Shown piece by piece: positions 37,991-46,248 of a stretch of 64,000 nt of DNA. This stretch comes from Streptomyces cellulosae (GTDB lineage: Bacteria; Actinomycetota; Actinomycetes; Streptomycetales; Streptomycetaceae): positions 62,001-126,000 of the forward strand of contig NZ_JOEV01000018.1 in the NCBI RefSeq assembly GCF_000721105.1, given 5' to 3'. The first letter of the stretch is position 1. Each line of letters opens with the position of its first letter. The translations under genes were made by a program, and so were the position numbers. The notes beneath the pieces are model-generated. The model was not told the origin of the DNA. It saw only the letters and a program-made list of their open reading frames with translations, and made no database searches.

Positions 37991-39532
37991 ATGCGGATAC
38001 CTCGCTCGGGTGGCGGGCCGTCCGCCGCCCGTGAGTGGGCTCTCGTCGCCGCCATGCTCACGGTGGCCGGTCTGCCGGCCCTCCTGTTCGCGCTGGCCTT
38101 GGTCATCGGGATCGCGGCCATGGACGGCCCGTGGGGGGCGCTGGCGGGTCCGGTGGCGCTGGCAGGGGCCGGCATCGTCAGGGGAGCCGCGGAGCGCGGG
38201 CGGCTGCCGGGGCGGGCGGTGCGGCCCGCCGACGAGCCGGAGCTGGCCGGGCTGGTGCGTGGCGTGGCCGAGCGGCTCGGGTTCCGTGAGCCGCTGCTGG
38301 TCCGGGTCGTGCCCGAGGTGCAGGCGTCCCTGGGGCGGGTGAAGACCGACGGCGTGCGCTGCCGCGTACTCGTGCTCGGCCTGCCGCTGCTGCGGGCGTT
38401 GACCGAGGCCCAGCTCGCGGCGGTGGTCGCGCACGAGCTGGCGCACGAAAACCATGTGCGCGACCGTCGTGCGGCCTCGCTGCTGTTCTCCCGCTCCGTG
38501 CTCGTGGACCGCCTGGAAGGCCGCTTCCGCCCGTTGGCGCCGATGGCGGCACCGCTGCTGCGGGCCTCCCAGCCGCTGGTGTGGCAGGCGGAGACGGCTG
38601 CCGACGCCGACGCCGCCCGCGTGGCCGGCACCGCGGCCACCGCCGAGGCACTCCGGCGGACCGCTGTGCTCGACGCGGCGTTCGACGGGCTCGGCGGGAT
38701 GTGGTGGGCCGCGCTGGCGCGGGACGGCGGCTACCCGGCGGACTTCTACGACACCCTCGACACGGCCCTGCACGACCCTTGGGTGGCCCGCCGCTCCGCC
38801 CGTGCCGCCGCCGAGGAGGAGGCCCTCGACCCGTACGGGGCGGACGGCCACCCACCGCTCGCCCCGCGGGTGGCCGCGCTGCCGCCCGGGGTGGAGCCGT
38901 CCGCCCCGTACGGCGCGGTGCCGCTCGTACTCCGTGACGCCGAGGCCGTCGAACGCTGGTGTGTCGGGCAACTGGCCGAGGCAGAAGACGAGTTGGGGGA
39001 TGGGGATACGGAGCGACGGCCGAAGAAGGGCGGCAGGCGCGACCGGTACGACGCACCGCGCCCCGTGCGCCTCCTGGACCTGTCCCCCGACCGGCTGCAC
39101 GAGCTGACGGACGCGCTCGGCGAGGGCGAGGACCTGCTGGGCCTGCTGCGGGCCGCGACCGGCCAGGAGTCATCGGGCCGCGCGGTGGCCGGCGCGCTGG
39201 ACGCCGTCGCCGACGGCAGCTGGCCACGCCTGGCCCGCCGGCTCGATCCCAGCCTGCGACGGGTGCCCGCCGCCGCCCGGCCGGCGCTGTCCCGTGGCGT
39301 GCTGACCGACGCCGTGAGCGTCATCCTGGCCACCGCGCTGCGCGAGGCCGGCTGGACCCGCGCCGGCCGTTGGCTGGGCACCGTCCTCACCGGGCCCGAC
39401 GGCACGGTCGTCGACGTCCACGAGCTGGTGGCCGACGCGGTGGAGACCGGGGACCCGGGGAGCGTACGGGCGCTGGCATCGGGCACGGGGACAGGCAGGA
39501 CGGGGAAGGGGACGGAGGAGGTCACCGTATGA
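37991..39532 (+). CDS. M48-family membrane metallopeptidase
   Basis: A 513-residue protein. Two hydrophobic segments (about 17-40 and 45-60) anchor it, and the zinc motif HELAHENH (His148, Glu149, His152) follows with a downstream Glu in WQAETAADADA as a likely third ligand. This is the arrangement of M48 peptidases such as HtpX-type enzymes, which cut membrane or damaged proteins. The C-terminal 250 residues, with a Gly/Arg/Lys-rich loop (RRPKKGGRRDR), have no recognised domain. The ATG has GGGAGGGAG upstream. Its stop overlaps the next start by four bases, so the two proteins are probably made together. Confidence 0.8.
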   Translation: MRIPRSGGGPSAAREWALVAAMLTVAGLPALLFALALVIGIAAMDGPWGALAGPVALAGAGIVRGAAERGRLPGRAVRPADEPELAGLVRGVAERLGFREPLLVRVVPEVQASLGRVKTDGVRCRVLVLGLPLLRALTEAQLAAVVAHELAHENHVRDRRAASLLFSRSVLVDRLEGRFRPLAPMAAPLLRASQPLVWQAETAADADAARVAGTAATAEALRRTAVLDAAFDGLGGMWWAALARDGGYPADFYDTLDTALHDPWVARRSARAAAEEEALDPYGADGHPPLAPRVAALPPGVEPSAPYGAVPLVLRDAEAVERWCVGQLAEAEDELGDGDTERRPKKGGRRDRYDAPRPVRLLDLSPDRLHELTDALGEGEDLLGLLRAATGQESSGRAVAGALDAVADGSWPRLARRLDPSLRRVPAAARPALSRGVLTDAVSVILATALREAGWTRAGRWLGTVLTGPDGTVVDVHELVADAVETGDPGSVRALASGTGTGRTGKGTEEVTV

Positions 39533-40530
39533 GCGCCACGACAGGTGCGGGACGTCCCCGGCCCGCCCTGCGCGTCGCCCTGCTCGGGGTGGCCGTCACC
39601 CTCGTCGGGTACGGCCTGTTCGCCGCCTGGCTCGGCGTGCACGCCCTCCGGTACGAAAGCGCCCGCGACCGGGCCACACGGACGGCCGTCGGCGTGGTCG
39701 TCCAGGACGGCATCGGCGAAGACGAGGACATCCGCGTCCGGTGGACCGACGGCACCGGTCAGCGGCACGTCCAGCGCTTCGGCGTGTACGACACCGACCG
39801 CTACACCAAGGGCAGGCACTTCCGTGTGGTCTACGACCCCACTCAGCCGGATCCGCAGGGCTTCCCCGCCGACCCGGACGAGAGCGCGGACGCGGACGAC
39901 CTGGAAGTCCCCATCGTCATCGGCGCCTTCGCCGTACTCCCCATATGCGGTATCTGGGCCTGGCGCGGCCTGCGCTTCCGGTGGGCGCTCCGGCGGCCGG
40001 GCCGGCCGATGACGGCGACCGTGCACCTCGGGGAGCGCCGCGCGACGCCATGGCGGGGCGCGGACACGACCTGGCTCGTCCTCGCCGAGCCCGACCGCCC
40101 CGACCGGCGCGTCCTGTGGCAGCGGGTCATGTGGCACTCCGCCCTCGACGACTGCTCCGGCGCCGTCCCGGTGACCGTGCGCCGCTCGCCGCGCGGCCTC
40201 CGCCCCGCCGCGGTGGAACTGCCGGACGGCACCCGCCTCGTCCCGCTGGGCCGACTGCGGGACCGGCCGCCGCGGCACATGGTCATGTACGACCGGGGAG
40301 CCGAACACGGTGACCTGCGGGACTCCTTCACCGTTCCGGCCGGTACCGACAAACGGCCCGCGCACCCCTGGTGGCGACCGGGCGCCCGGGCCACGGCGAC
40401 CGGCGCCACGATCGGTGTCCTCGCGGGCATCCTGATGGGCGGCGGGAGCCTCGTCGCCGTGGTGGGCTTCACGGTGGCGTCCGCGACCCTCGTGACCGCC
40501 GCGTGGGCGCTGTCGTCGCCGCAGCCGTAG
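39529..40530 (+). CDS. integral membrane protein with DUF3592-like region, coupled to the M48 protease
   Basis: A 333-residue membrane protein. A helix lies at about 14-36 (VALLGVAVTLVGYGLFAAWLGV), an outer loop RTAVGVVVQDG ... VRWTDGTGQRHVQRF with the look of DUF3592 follows, then a second helix (VPIVIGAFAVLPICGIWAW), a cytoplasmic region, and a last pair of hydrophobic segments at about 285-325. The ATGA overlap with the upstream protease stop indicates translational coupling. Its function is unknown; a partner or substrate role for the protease is a guess from position. Confidence 0.75.
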   Translation: MSATTGAGRPRPALRVALLGVAVTLVGYGLFAAWLGVHALRYESARDRATRTAVGVVVQDGIGEDEDIRVRWTDGTGQRHVQRFGVYDTDRYTKGRHFRVVYDPTQPDPQGFPADPDESADADDLEVPIVIGAFAVLPICGIWAWRGLRFRWALRRPGRPMTATVHLGERRATPWRGADTTWLVLAEPDRPDRRVLWQRVMWHSALDDCSGAVPVTVRRSPRGLRPAAVELPDGTRLVPLGRLRDRPPRHMVMYDRGAEHGDLRDSFTVPAGTDKRPAHPWWRPGARATATGATIGVLAGILMGGGSLVAVVGFTVASATLVTAAWALSSPQP

Positions 40531-40610
40531 GAGCAGCCGGTCCGGAGGCGATGCTTCGCGTCCGGCACCGTCCGGAGGAATCGGTCGCAGGGGTGATCAG
40601 CGGGCGGCGC

Positions 40611-40868
40611 TCAGTTCTCGCCCAGCGACTCGAACCGCCACCGATGCACCGCGCGCATGACCAACTCCTCGTCAGGCTCGGGCAGTTCGGGCAACTCGGC
40701 GTCGTAGGCCGCGTCCCACCACGTGATGACGAGGACCCGGTCCCGCGGTGCCCGGAAGGTCTCCCGGCGCAGGGGACGCCGCGGCAGCTCCTGCGCCCGC
40801 GCCCACGCCAGCAGCTCCTCGCCCCGGCCCTCGGCCGCCCGGGCCTCCCACATCAGCGCGACCGTCAC
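40611..40868 (-). CDS. small conserved protein with ABM-like fold, coupled to tsaD
   Basis: An 85-residue protein ([20 protein letters not shown] ... [12 protein letters not shown]) whose pattern of strands suggests a dimeric ferredoxin-like ABM domain. Its GTG start (40868) overlaps the tsaD stop codon in the sequence GTGA, so it is translated after tsaD on the same transcript. No catalytic residues are evident. It may have a role linked to the t6A genes, but this rests only on position. Confidence 0.7.
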   Translation of the reverse strand: MTVALMWEARAAEGRGEELLAWARAQELPRRPLRRETFRAPRDRVLVITWWDAAYDAELPELPEPDEELVMRAVHRWRFESLGEN

Positions 40869-41950
40869 GAGTAGAGGTTCTCCTTGCTGACCTCGTGGAC
40901 GTGGTCGTGGCCGGGGACATGTGTTTCCGTAACCGGCAGCGAGGAGTCGGCGGAGAGCTCCCAGCTGGACGCGGACCGCCCCCGGGCGACCATCTCCGCA
41001 CCCAGCGCCGCCACCATCGCCCCGTTGTCCGTGCACAGCTTGGGGCGGGGCACCCGCAGCCGGATGCCGGCCGCCTCGCAGCGTTCCTGGGCCAGGATCC
41101 GCAGCCGCGAGTTGGCGGCGACGCCGCCGCCGATCATCAGGTGGTCGACGCCCTCGTCCTTGCAGGCCCTGACCGCCTTGCGGGTCAGCACGTCCACGAC
41201 CGCCTCCTGGAAGGAGGCCGCCACGTCCCGCACCGGTACCTCCTCGCCCGCCGCCCGCTTCGCCTCGATCCAGCGGGCCACGGCCGTCTTCAGCCCGGAG
41301 AAGGAGAAGTCGTACGCCGCGTCGCGGGGCCCGGTCAGACCGCGCGGGAACGCGATGGCCTGCGGGTCGCCCTCCTTCGCGTACCGGTCGATGACCGGAC
41401 CGCCGGGGAAGCCCAGGTTCAGCACGCGGGCGATCTTGTCGAAGGCCTCGCCGGCCGCGTCGTCGATGGTCGCGCCCATCGGGCGGACGTCGGAGGTGAT
41501 GTCGCTCGACAGCAGCAGCGAGGAGTGCCCGCCGGACACCAGCAGGGCCATCGTCGGCTCCGGCAGCGCGCCGTGCTCCAGCTGGTCCACGCAGATGTGG
41601 GAGGCGAGGTGGTTGACGCCGTAGAGGGGCTTGCCGAGCGCGTACGCGTACGCCTTCGCCGCGGAGACGCCGACGAGCAGCGCCCCGGCGAGCCCCGGTC
41701 CGGCGGTGACCGCGATGCCGTCGAGGTCCCTCGCGCTCACCCCCGCTTCCTTCAGCGCGCGGTCGATGGTCGGCACCATCGCCTCCAGGTGCGCCCGGGA
41801 GGCGACCTCCGGGACGACCCCGCCGAAGCGGGCGTGCTCGTCGACGCTGGAGGCGATGGCGTCGGCGAGCAGGGTCGTGCCGCGGACGATGCCGACGCCG
41901 GTCTCGTCGCAGGAGGTCTCGATGCCGAGGACGAGTGGTTCGTCAGCCAT
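40865..41950 (-). CDS. tsaD: tRNA N6-threonylcarbamoyladenosine transferase subunit TsaD
   Basis: A 361-residue Kae1/Qri7-family protein, [15 protein letters not shown] at the N-terminus and the metal-binding NHLASHICV (His114, His118). With TsaB and TsaE it transfers the threonylcarbamoyl group to A37 of ANN-reading tRNAs. It overlaps rimI by eight bases (ATGGCTGA) and is followed by the ABM-like gene with a four-base overlap. Order here is tsaB-rimI-tsaD on the minus strand. Confidence 0.96.
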   Translation of the reverse strand: MADEPLVLGIETSCDETGVGIVRGTTLLADAIASSVDEHARFGGVVPEVASRAHLEAMVPTIDRALKEAGVSARDLDGIAVTAGPGLAGALLVGVSAAKAYAYALGKPLYGVNHLASHICVDQLEHGALPEPTMALLVSGGHSSLLLSSDITSDVRPMGATIDDAAGEAFDKIARVLNLGFPGGPVIDRYAKEGDPQAIAFPRGLTGPRDAAYDFSFSGLKTAVARWIEAKRAAGEEVPVRDVAASFQEAVVDVLTRKAVRACKDEGVDHLMIGGGVAANSRLRILAQERCEAAGIRLRVPRPKLCTDNGAMVAALGAEMVARGRSASSWELSADSSLPVTETHVPGHDHVHEVSKENLYS

Positions 41951-42488
41951 GGATCTCGGTTCCTTGTACGCCGTTCACGGAGGTGGAGGGGTCGGTCAGT
42001 CGCATCACCAGGGCGTCCACGTTCCCCGGCTGGTAGTACCCGCGCCGGAACCCGATGGCCTCGAAGCCGAAGCGCTCGTACAGCTTCTGCGCGCGGACGT
42101 TGTCGACCCGGCACTCCAGCATCACCTCGGCGCACTCGAAGGCGCCGGCGGCCCGCAGCAGTTCGGTCAGCAGCCGGCTGCCGAGTCCGGTGCCCTGGTG
42201 GTCGCGGGCGACGGCGATCGTCTGTACGTCGGCGAGTTCGCCGGAGGAGGCCAGTCCCGCGTATCCGACGATCGTCCCGTCGGCGGTCTCGGCGACCACG
42301 TACCGCCGGTTCGCCTCCGGGCCGCGGGAGTGGGCCAGCTCGGACCAGAACATCCCGCGGGACCAGGCGTCCTCGGGGAAGAGGTCCCGCTCCAGCGCCA
42401 GCACGGGGTCGATGTCCCACCAGCGCATCTCGCGCAGTCGGGGGTTCACCGTCGACGCGGTCGCTCGTGGGGTCGCTTCTGGGGTCAC
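41943..42488 (-). CDS. rimI: ribosomal-protein-alanine N-acetyltransferase RimI-like
   Basis: A 181-residue GNAT acetyltransferase. Core motifs are [20 protein letters not shown], the acetyl-CoA loop [19 protein letters not shown] and the C-terminal [30 protein letters not shown]. It should acetylate N-terminal Ala of ribosomal S18 or related proteins. The GTG at 42488 overlaps the tsaB stop in GTGA and is chosen for that reason; a second GTG at 42449 and an ATG further in are also in frame. Confidence 0.9.
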   Translation of the reverse strand: MTPEATPRATASTVNPRLREMRWWDIDPVLALERDLFPEDAWSRGMFWSELAHSRGPEANRRYVVAETADGTIVGYAGLASSGELADVQTIAVARDHQGTGLGSRLLTELLRAAGAFECAEVMLECRVDNVRAQKLYERFGFEAIGFRRGYYQPGNVDALVMRLTDPSTSVNGVQGTEIHG

Positions 42489-43141
42489 TTGGGGGTGACC
42501 ACCTTGTAGTTCTTGGGCACCTGCGCGTCGGGCCGGCGCAGGTACAGCGGCCGGGGAGCGGGGAGGTCCACGCCGGCGGCCAGTCTCTCGGCGGCCAGCG
42601 CCGCGAGGGCCGCCGCCGACACGTGCTCGGGCTCGTGGGCGCTCGGGAAGGTGTCCGGGTACAGCAGCGCGCCCGCGCCCACGGCCGGCAGTCCGGCCAC
42701 CCGCTCGGCGATGTCGGCGGGCCGGTCGACGGCGGGGTCGGTCAGGCGCGTGCGGGAGTCGGCGTACGTGGCCCAGTAGACCTCCTTGCGCCGGGCGTCC
42801 GTCGCCACGACGAAGGGACCCTTCTCGATGTCGGACGCGTAGGCGAGGCCGTCCAGCGTGCACACGCCGTGCACGGGGACGCCGAGCGCGAGCCCGAAGG
42901 TGTCGGCGGTCATCAGACCGACGCGCAGCCCGGTGTACGGGCCGGGGCCGATGCCGACGACGATCCCGGTGACGGCGTCGAGCCGCAGACCGGACTCGGC
43001 GAGCACCCGGTCCACGGCGGGCAGCAGCAGTTCACCGTGCCGGCGCGCGTCCACCTGACTCGACGAGGCGATGACGTCCTCGCCGTCGTGCAGCGCGACG
43101 GTGACGGCGGGGGTGGCGGTATCCAGAGCGAGCAAGAGCAC
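42485..43141 (-). CDS. tsaB: tRNA threonylcarbamoyladenosine biosynthesis protein TsaB
   Basis: A 218-residue TsaB (YeaZ) protein, MLLLALDTATPAVTVAL at the N-terminus, GIGPGPYTGLRVGLMTADTFGLALGVPVHGV in the middle and a variable C-terminus. It is an ASKHA-fold protein that forms the heterodimer core with TsaD. The GTG at 43141 is the start. It is the first gene of the tsaB-rimI-tsaD unit and is divergent from the exported YkuD-like gene. Confidence 0.94.
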   Translation of the reverse strand: MLLLALDTATPAVTVALHDGEDVIASSSQVDARRHGELLLPAVDRVLAESGLRLDAVTGIVVGIGPGPYTGLRVGLMTADTFGLALGVPVHGVCTLDGLAYASDIEKGPFVVATDARRKEVYWATYADSRTRLTDPAVDRPADIAERVAGLPAVGAGALLYPDTFPSAHEPEHVSAAALAALAAERLAAGVDLPAPRPLYLRRPDAQVPKNYKVVTPK

Positions 43142-43250
43142 GCAAACAGCCTACGGCTCCCGCGGGCCCGTGTCGGACGGCCAGGTCTAACGGTCACCGA
43201 CTGCTACCTTCGCCCCGGTTGCAAGGCGTACGACACAGAGGTGGACGACC

Positions 43251-43805
43251 GTGACAAGCAGCAGCGCCGGATTCGTGGCCGGGCTCACCGCGGCGGCCCT
43301 CGCGGGCGTCGGCTTCCTCGGCCACCAGGCCTCCGCGAACCTCCCCGCCGACCTCGCCACACCGCCCGCGAACGGCTCGCCCGCCGCGGCCGCCTCGGAG
43401 TCGCCGCGCGCCGAACGGAACCCGGAGGCCCTGCCCGCCGCCTCCGGCGCGGGTGAGCGGGTCGTGTACACGCTGAGCGGCGACCGGGTCTGGCTGGTGG
43501 GCCGGGGCGAGAAGGTCCGGCGTACCTTCGCGGTCGCCCCGGGCAGCGTCGACCCGGCGCCGGGCAGCTACGCGGTCACGTCCCGCTCCAGCTCGGTCAC
43601 CGGCACCGACGGCACCCCCGTCGAGCACGTCGTCCGCTTCACCACCGTGGACGGCCTGCCCATCGGCTTCAGCGCGGCGGTGAAAAACGCGGCCGCGCCC
43701 GTCGATCCGAGCGCGCGGACGGGCGGCATCCGCGAGTCCCGTGCGGACGGCGCCGCGATGTGGCAGTTCGCGACGATCGGCGCGAAGGTCGTCGTGATCC
43801 GCTAG
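43251..43805 (+). CDS. exported L,D-transpeptidase (YkuD)-fold protein lacking catalytic His and Cys
   Basis: A 184-residue exported protein. The N-terminus (AGFVAGLTAAALAGVGFLGHQASA) is a signal peptide or anchor; an Ala/Pro linker follows. The C-terminal domain lines up with YkuD transpeptidases: strand YTLSGDRVWLVGRG, turn PAPGSYAVTS, strand GLPIGFSAAV, loop ARTGGIRE, then AAMWQFATIGAKVVVI. In active enzymes the loop is SHGCIR; here it is RTGGIR, so the nucleophilic Cys is Gly and the His is Thr. The other His (in IHG) is Phe. It probably binds wall peptides without cutting them. GTG start, with GAGGTGG upstream. Confidence 0.72.
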   Translation: MTSSSAGFVAGLTAAALAGVGFLGHQASANLPADLATPPANGSPAAAASESPRAERNPEALPAASGAGERVVYTLSGDRVWLVGRGEKVRRTFAVAPGSVDPAPGSYAVTSRSSSVTGTDGTPVEHVVRFTTVDGLPIGFSAAVKNAAAPVDPSARTGGIRESRADGAAMWQFATIGAKVVVIR

Positions 43806-43960
43806 GGCCCTTCTGATGGATCTCCGTGGGAGAAGGAGCGGCGTTCGGTGCGTGCGATCGCCGTGCGGCGTGGAGGGTCATGTGACGGAGCCACCTGGCC
43901 CTTCGCGCCGTGCGGTGAGCGGGCGTGCCGCACGCCGCGAAGATCCATCAGAAGGGCCCT
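43804..43960. mobile_element. 157-base MITE-like element or giant hairpin with perfect 20-bp inverted repeats
   Basis: The left arm (43804-43823) reads AGGGCCCTTCTGATGGATCT and the right arm (43941-43960) is its exact reverse complement. The 117 bases between contain no gene and several GC-rich GTGCGG words. The left arm overlaps the stop codon of the YkuD-like gene. No target-site duplication was seen. It could be a non-autonomous transposable element or a bidirectional terminator between convergent genes. Confidence 0.6.
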
Positions 43961-43979
43961 GGTCCCGGTAACCGGAGTG

Positions 43980-44162
43980 TCAGGCGGCTTTGCGGTGCGC
44001 GGCGGGCCGCCGCGAGGGCTGCGGGTCGGGCACGCGCGGCGGGGTCGAGATCTCGTGCGCGGCGGCGCAGGACGCCAGCAGATCCCGCATGGACACGCCG
44101 ACGACGGCCGCGTTCGACTGCGGCTGCTGCCGCGGCTCCGGCTTGCTCTCGGTGGCCGACAT
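43980..44162 (-). CDS. 60-residue conserved-looking peptide gene
   Basis: The frame encodes 60 residues: a hydrophilic N-terminus (SATESKPEPRQQPQSN), a hydrophobic-amphipathic centre (AAVVGVSMRDLLASCAAAHEIST) with one Cys, and a basic Pro-rich end (PQPSRRPAAHRKAA). An excellent Shine-Dalgarno sequence, AGGAGG, sits five bases before the ATG. A 22-base near-perfect palindrome lies 28 bases further upstream. I do not recognise the family. The leader-like N-terminus and short core allow a peptide natural product or a small regulatory protein, but no modification enzymes are adjacent. Confidence 0.65.
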   Translation of the reverse strand: MSATESKPEPRQQPQSNAAVVGVSMRDLLASCAAAHEISTPPRVPDPQPSRRPAAHRKAA

Positions 44163-44189
44163 GACGCCTCCTGAAGTTCGGGGGCGGGC

Positions 44190-44211
44190 GTAGTTAGGTA
44201 CACCTAACTAC
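44190..44211. promoter_or_regulatory. 22-base operator-like palindrome upstream of the small peptide gene
   Basis: Arms GTAGTTAGGT and ACCTAACTAC are exact complements around AC. It is AT-rich for this genome and sits where a promoter for the 60-residue gene is expected. It resembles the iron box (TTAGGT ... ACCTAA), but the arms are closer together than in that 19-base site. Confidence 0.7.
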
Positions 44212-44327
44212 GAACTGGATACCATGTGACCACGCACGAGACGCCCAACGCAACATCTTGCCGACGTCTTGTCGGAACATCCATGAACTCGGCGGACGCC
44301 CGCCCACCACCCCTCGTACGGCCGCAC

Positions 44328-44873
44328 TCACGCGGACAGCACGCTCAGGTCCACCGCCGCCCAGCGCTCACCGAGTCCGGTCAGGGACACGTGCCGTACC
44401 TCGTCCGTCTCCTGCTCCCCGGGGGCCGTCCCCGGGGAGGGCGCGGTTCCGACGGTCCGGTGGATCACGACCTGCAACCGGTCGTCGGTCAGCTCCTCGA
44501 CCTTGCCCTCGCCCCACTCCACGACGACCACGGACTCGGGCAGCGAGACGTCGAGGTCGAGGTCCTCCATCTCGTCGAGGCCGCCGCCCAGCCGGTACGC
44601 GTCGACGTGCACGAGGGGCGGACCGTCGCCCAGGGGCGGGTGCACCCGGGCGATCACGAAGGTCGGGGACGTGACCGCGCCACGGATCCCGAGCCCCTCA
44701 CCCAGTCCCCGGGTCAGCGTCGTCTTGCCGGCGCCGAGCTCCCCGGTCAGCATCACGAGGTCGCCCGCGCGCAGCAGTTTCGCGAGCCTTCGGCCCAGCT
44801 CCCGCATCTGTTCGGGAGAGGTGACGGTCAGCTCGGTCTCAACCGGGTCGTGCGGGGCTGCTGGTGCTTCCAT
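44328..44873 (-). CDS. tsaE: tRNA threonylcarbamoyladenosine biosynthesis ATPase TsaE
   Basis: A 181-residue P-loop ATPase with Walker A GELGAGKTT (about 44-52), SPTFVIARVH, and the VHVDAYRL and VVVVEWGEGK motifs of TsaE. It drives the t6A-transferase cycle with TsaB and TsaD, which are encoded 1.2 kb away. The ATG at 44873 overlaps the end of the alpha/beta hydrolase gene by 35 bases; a GTG two codons earlier is also possible. The C-terminal 35 residues are a Pro/Glu-rich tail. Confidence 0.92.
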   Translation of the reverse strand: MEAPAAPHDPVETELTVTSPEQMRELGRRLAKLLRAGDLVMLTGELGAGKTTLTRGLGEGLGIRGAVTSPTFVIARVHPPLGDGPPLVHVDAYRLGGGLDEMEDLDLDVSLPESVVVVEWGEGKVEELTDDRLQVVIHRTVGTAPSPGTAPGEQETDEVRHVSLTGLGERWAAVDLSVLSA

Positions 44874-46086
44874 AGCCACTTACGGTAGCCCCTGTCGGCA
44901 CCGCCCCCGCGCGGGTGAGCAGGTCGGCGAGGCGGTCGGTGACCACTTCCGGGTGTTCCAGGATCACCAGGTGCCCGGCGTCCGGTACGAGGACCAGTTC
45001 GGCGTCCGGCAGCAGGTCGGCGATGGCCTCGCTGTGCTCACTGGGCGTGACGAGGTCCTGGACCCCGGCCAGCACGAGCACCGGCATGTCCCTGAAGAGG
45101 GCGAGCGCCTCGGTCTTGTCGTGGTCGTTGAACGCCGGGTAGTACTCGGCGACCACGTCGATCGGGGTGCCCTCGATCATCCGCTCGGCGAACCGCACGA
45201 TGGCCGGGTCGACGTCCCGGGACGCGAACGAGTACCGCTTGATGATCCCGGCGAACAGGTCGGCCGTGGCCCGCCGCCCCTTCTCCACCAGGGCCGCCTG
45301 CTGCCCCAGTGCCCTGAGCACGCTGGGCAGTACCCGCCGGACGACGTTGACGCCGGCCACGGGGAGCCCGAAGTTGACCTCGCCGAGCCGCCCGGACGAC
45401 GTACCGACCAGGGCGACCGCGACCACCCGGTCACGGATCAGCTCGGGGTACTCGTCGGCCAGGGCCATGACGGTCATCCCGCCCATGGAGTGGCCGACCA
45501 GCACGATCGACCCCTCCGGCGCGGCCGCGTCGATGACGGCCTTGAGGTCCCGTCCGAGCTGCTCGATGGTGACCGGCACCCCTTCCCTCGTCTGGGCGAC
45601 GCCCCGCCCGGAGCGCCCATGACTGCGCTGGTCCCAGTGCACGGTCCGCACGACGCCCCTGAGCGCCGCCCGCTGGAAGTGCCAGGAGTCCTGGCTGAGG
45701 CAGTAGCCGTGGCTGAAGACGACGGTGACCGGAGCCGGCGCCTTGCGTCCGAAGAGCCGGCGCCGCCGGGGTGCCGAGCCGCCCTCCGGTTCCACGTCGT
45801 CGACCTCGTAGTACAGCTCGGTGCCGTCGTCGCCGTACGCCTTGCCGGGGGTGCCGCGCAGCGAGCCGTACGGTCCCGTCGAGTCGAGTGCGAGCCGGGC
45901 CTTGCGCCGCATCCCGCGGCCGACGGTGAGCCGCTCGACGGCGACGCCCGCGGCCGCGCCCGCGGCGACGACTCCTATGGCCGCGCCCGCGATGCCGGTC
46001 GCCCTGCGCCAGCCGGCGGCCGCCCCCGTGGCGGTGGCGACGGCCGCGGCGGCGTCCACGACCGCCTCCGCACTGCTCTCGCTCAC
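44839..46086 (-). CDS. alpha/beta hydrolase with N-terminal membrane segment
   Basis: A 415-residue hydrolase. An Ala/Gly-rich hydrophobic segment (about 28-50, GIAGAAIGVVAAGAAAGVAV) may anchor it. The hydrolase fold has SHGYCLSQDSW, HWDQRSHGRSG, the nucleophile Ser in VGHSMGG, Asp in QDLVTP and His in DAGHLV. The family includes lipases and esterases; the substrate is unknown. It lies between alr and tsaE, overlapping tsaE, and this order is common in Streptomyces. Confidence 0.87.
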   Translation of the reverse strand: MSESSAEAVVDAAAAVATATGAAAGWRRATGIAGAAIGVVAAGAAAGVAVERLTVGRGMRRKARLALDSTGPYGSLRGTPGKAYGDDGTELYYEVDDVEPEGGSAPRRRRLFGRKAPAPVTVVFSHGYCLSQDSWHFQRAALRGVVRTVHWDQRSHGRSGRGVAQTREGVPVTIEQLGRDLKAVIDAAAPEGSIVLVGHSMGGMTVMALADEYPELIRDRVVAVALVGTSSGRLGEVNFGLPVAGVNVVRRVLPSVLRALGQQAALVEKGRRATADLFAGIIKRYSFASRDVDPAIVRFAERMIEGTPIDVVAEYYPAFNDHDKTEALALFRDMPVLVLAGVQDLVTPSEHSEAIADLLPDAELVLVPDAGHLVILEHPEVVTDRLADLLTRAGAVPTGATVSGYGSTSSPARPG

Positions 46087-46248
46087 GTACCGCTCCTTTT
46101 TGCCGGACTACTGGATCGCTGGGTCGGGTGTTACCGCTGTTGTGCGTGGTACCGCTGTTGTCTGGTGCCGGTGGTGCATGTGGTGCCGGTGTTGTTGCGT
46201 GGTGCGTTGTGTGGTGCCGGGCTCGCTGTTCTCGCGCGCCCTGTGCGG
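46087..46248. repeat. GTGGTGCCGG-like degenerate repeats between alr and the hydrolase gene
   Basis: On the + strand this 160-base gap is unusually rich in G and T, with repeated TGGTGCCG and ACCGCTGTTGT words. It has no gene. Simple-sequence slippage is the likely origin. Confidence 0.55.

Noticed and set aside
44190..44211. Iron box (DmdR/IdeR site)
   Set aside because: The arms TTAGGT and ACCTAA are present, but the spacing is about five bases too short for the 19-base consensus. It is kept only as an unknown operator.
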